From assembly GCA_030037575.1 (NCBI GenBank), contig JASHRB010000227.1, positions 1 to 6,385 on the forward strand: 6,385 nt of DNA, in the 5' to 3' direction. A program made the position numbers and the translations under genes. Within the stretch, counting starts at the first letter, position 1. Every line of letters starts with the position of its first letter. Below are positions 4,741-6,385 of the stretch, piece after piece. Source of the DNA: Candidatus Sulfotelmatobacter sp. GTDB lineage: Bacteria; Acidobacteriota; Terriglobia; Terriglobales; Acidobacteriaceae. The notes beneath the pieces were generated by a model. The model saw only the letters and a program-made list of their open reading frames with translations. It did not search any database and was not told the origin of the DNA.

Positions 4741-6385
4741 ATGAATGGCAAGACCGTCTCGCACTATCGCATCCTGGAAAAGTTGGGTGCGGGCGGTATG
4801 GGAGTAGTCTACAAGGCCGAAGACCTTCGTCTGGGGCGATTCGTCGCTCTGAAATTTCTTCCGGAAAACACTGCGGTTGAAGGCCACGCCCTAGAACGCT
4901 TCAAACGCGAGGCGCGCACCGCCTCGGCGCTCGACCACCCCAATATCTGCACCATTTATGAAATCGACGAAGATCAGGGCCACCCATTCATCGCCATGCA
5001 ATTGCTCGAGGGGCAAACGCTGCGCCAGCGCATCGGCGACAAACCAGTTCCGCTAGCCCGGTTGCTGGATTGGGCCTTGCAGATTGCTGACGCACTGCAG
5101 GCAGCTCACGCCAGGGGCGTCATGCACCGCGACATCAAGCCGGCCAACATCTTCATCACCACGCGCGATCAAGCGAAGATCATGGATTTCGGCCTGGCCA
5201 AGCTGGCGCCGCCGGATGCGACTGGTTCAACCGACCCAACGCTGTCGATGAAGAGTCGGCTTACTCACACCGGCGCAGCCGTCGGCACAGTGGCCTACAT
5301 GTCTCCCGAGCAGGCGCGTGGCGAGCCGCTGGACACCCGCACCGATATTTTTTCGTTCGGGGTTTTGCTCTACGAGATGGCGACCGGCAAGCAGGCGTTC
5401 TCTGGACCAACCTGGGCGGTGACGGTTCATGCGATTCTCGGGCAGGCTCCGGTTTCGCTGAATGAATCTGTGCCCGGCCTCCCGCACCGTCTGCAGGAAA
5501 TCATCGACAAGGCATTGGTGAAGAACCGCGATCAGCGTTATCAGTCCGCAGCCGAAATCCACACAGACTTGCTGAAGCTGAAGCGCGATGTGGAGGCGGG
5601 AAAGAAAATAAAAACGGTGAGAGTTGCGGCGATGTGGTCGCCCAGAAGGAAGCTTCAAGTGGCGGCAGCGGTTGCGCTGGTATTGATCGTTGCTGGAGCT
5701 GCGCTATTCCGAACGCGGCTGCAACGCTGGTTTGTGTGGAGGAGCGTGGGCGCCTATGTCCCATCGGCCTCGCTGCTCCCCGAGCATGAAAGCTTGGCCG
5801 TGTTGCCCATGCCCGCGGCAGATGATCCCAAGCTCACCGCTTTCGGCAAAGGATTGCTCGAAGATGTTGCCGCAAAGCTTTCTGAGTTGAGCGCGAACCA
5901 CGACATCGAAATCATCCCGGCGCGCACGCTCGAAGATAAAAAAATTTCCACGCTCGCTGATGCACAGAAAGAGTATGGCGTCAATCTCGGTCTCGCCGTG
6001 TTGCTTAGGCAGGACGGCGAACTCGTGCGCGCTACTTACAGCCTTATCGACACAAAAACCGACAAGAACCTGGCCGCCGATTCCATCACTGCTCCGGTTT
6101 CGGACCTGTTCGCCATAGAAGACAAACTCACCGGCGGCATCGCCGACGCTTTGAAAATCAACCTGCGCACCGAGGAGCGCCAGGCCCTCGACGCTCACTC
6201 CACCACTCTGCCGGAGGCCTATCAGTATTACGTGGAAGGTTTGGGATATCTGCAGTATCGTGTGCAACGCGAGTCTCTGACGAGTGCTGCAGTTGTTTTC
6301 AAGCAAGCCCTGAAGCTTGACCCGAATTACGGTCCAGCGGAAGCGGCTGCGGGAGAAACCGACTGGTATCTCTATGACATGACCA
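4741..6385 (+). CDS. Transmembrane Ser/Thr protein kinase with TolB/FlgO-like and TPR region (3' end missing)
   Basis: A bacterial Hanks-type (PknB-like) kinase, open for 548 codons up to the window end. The kinase domain (~8-280) has every key element: glycine loop LGAGGMGVVY (15-24), ATP-binding Lys38 in VALK, its partner Glu57, catalytic HRDIKPAN (129-136, Asp131), DFG (149-151), SPE (188-190), DIFSFG (202-207) and the late Arg266. It should therefore be active. The activation segment is long and Ser/Thr-rich (157-183), a likely autophosphorylation site. A basic SPRRK precedes one TM helix (305-323), putting the kinase in the cytoplasm. Outside, residues ~350-480 resemble the TolB/FlgO-like domain found before TPRs in signalling proteins (SLAVLPM, LLEDVAAKLSEL, YGVNLGLAVLLRQDGE, DLFAIEDKL). 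A TPR begins at ~491 (PEAYQYYVEG, FKQALKLDPNYGPAEA). The ATG at 4741 is chosen because MNGKTVSHYRILEKLG is the usual N-terminus of acidobacterial homologues. An in-frame ATG at 4663 would add 26 unrelated residues. Neither start has a strong ribosome binding site. Confidence 0.94.
   Translation, partial: MNGKTVSHYRILEKLGAGGMGVVYKAEDLRLGRFVALKFLPENTAVEGHALERFKREARTASALDHPNICTIYEIDEDQGHPFIAMQLLEGQTLRQRIGDKPVPLARLLDWALQIADALQAAHARGVMHRDIKPANIFITTRDQAKIMDFGLAKLAPPDATGSTDPTLSMKSRLTHTGAAVGTVAYMSPEQARGEPLDTRTDIFSFGVLLYEMATGKQAFSGPTWAVTVHAILGQAPVSLNESVPGLPHRLQEIIDKALVKNRDQRYQSAAEIHTDLLKLKRDVEAGKKIKTVRVAAMWSPRRKLQVAAAVALVLIVAGAALFRTRLQRWFVWRSVGAYVPSASLLPEHESLAVLPMPAADDPKLTAFGKGLLEDVAAKLSELSANHDIEIIPARTLEDKKISTLADAQKEYGVNLGLAVLLRQDGELVRATYSLIDTKTDKNLAADSITAPVSDLFAIEDKLTGGIADALKINLRTEERQALDAHSTTLPEAYQYYVEGLGYLQYRVQRESLTSAAVVFKQALKLDPNYGPAEAAAGETDWYLYDMT

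Noticed and set aside
5704..6306. 200-aa open frame on the - strand inside the kinase gene.
   Set aside because: The + strand here reads as a well-supported TolB/FlgO-like and TPR region; the antisense frame has no recognisable motif.

Overview
This is a chromosomal window of moderately high G+C that reads as an Acidobacteriota genome, probably Terriglobia/Koribacter-like. That assignment is inferred from protein style: a Ser/Thr kinase opening with the 'SHYRILEKLG' N-terminus, a receiver protein with a very long Pro/Ala/Glu tail, and a BamD with a long low-complexity tail. No rRNA or other taxonomic marker is present. All four genes are on the + strand and there are no tRNAs, mobile elements, CRISPR arrays or phage genes.

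Layout: 1-111 is a short leader with a possible extended -10 promoter. 112-786 is rpe, ribulose-phosphate 3-epimerase, starting at TTG. 787-906 is a spacer with small hairpins and an imperfect direct repeat. 907-2409 encodes a BamD-type outer-membrane assembly lipoprotein of 500 aa, about twice the usual length. 2410-2579 is a spacer with a possible weak stem-loop, GTTACC repeats and a candidate promoter. 2580-4619 encodes a 679-aa CheY-like receiver protein, also starting at TTG, whose remaining ~555 residues are mostly disordered. 4620-4740 is a short spacer. 4741-6385 encodes the first 548 residues of a membrane-bound Ser/Thr protein kinase (PknB-type kinase, one TM helix, a TolB/FlgO-like domain, TPRs), cut by the window end.

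Functionally, the left half is housekeeping (pentose-phosphate metabolism and envelope biogenesis). The right half is signalling, with an aspartate-phosphorylated receiver next to a transmembrane Ser/Thr kinase. Nothing here is clearly a new multi-gene system. The parts least explained by known families are the long tails of the BamD and receiver proteins, the short ordered islands in the receiver tail, and the possible link between the receiver protein and the kinase.
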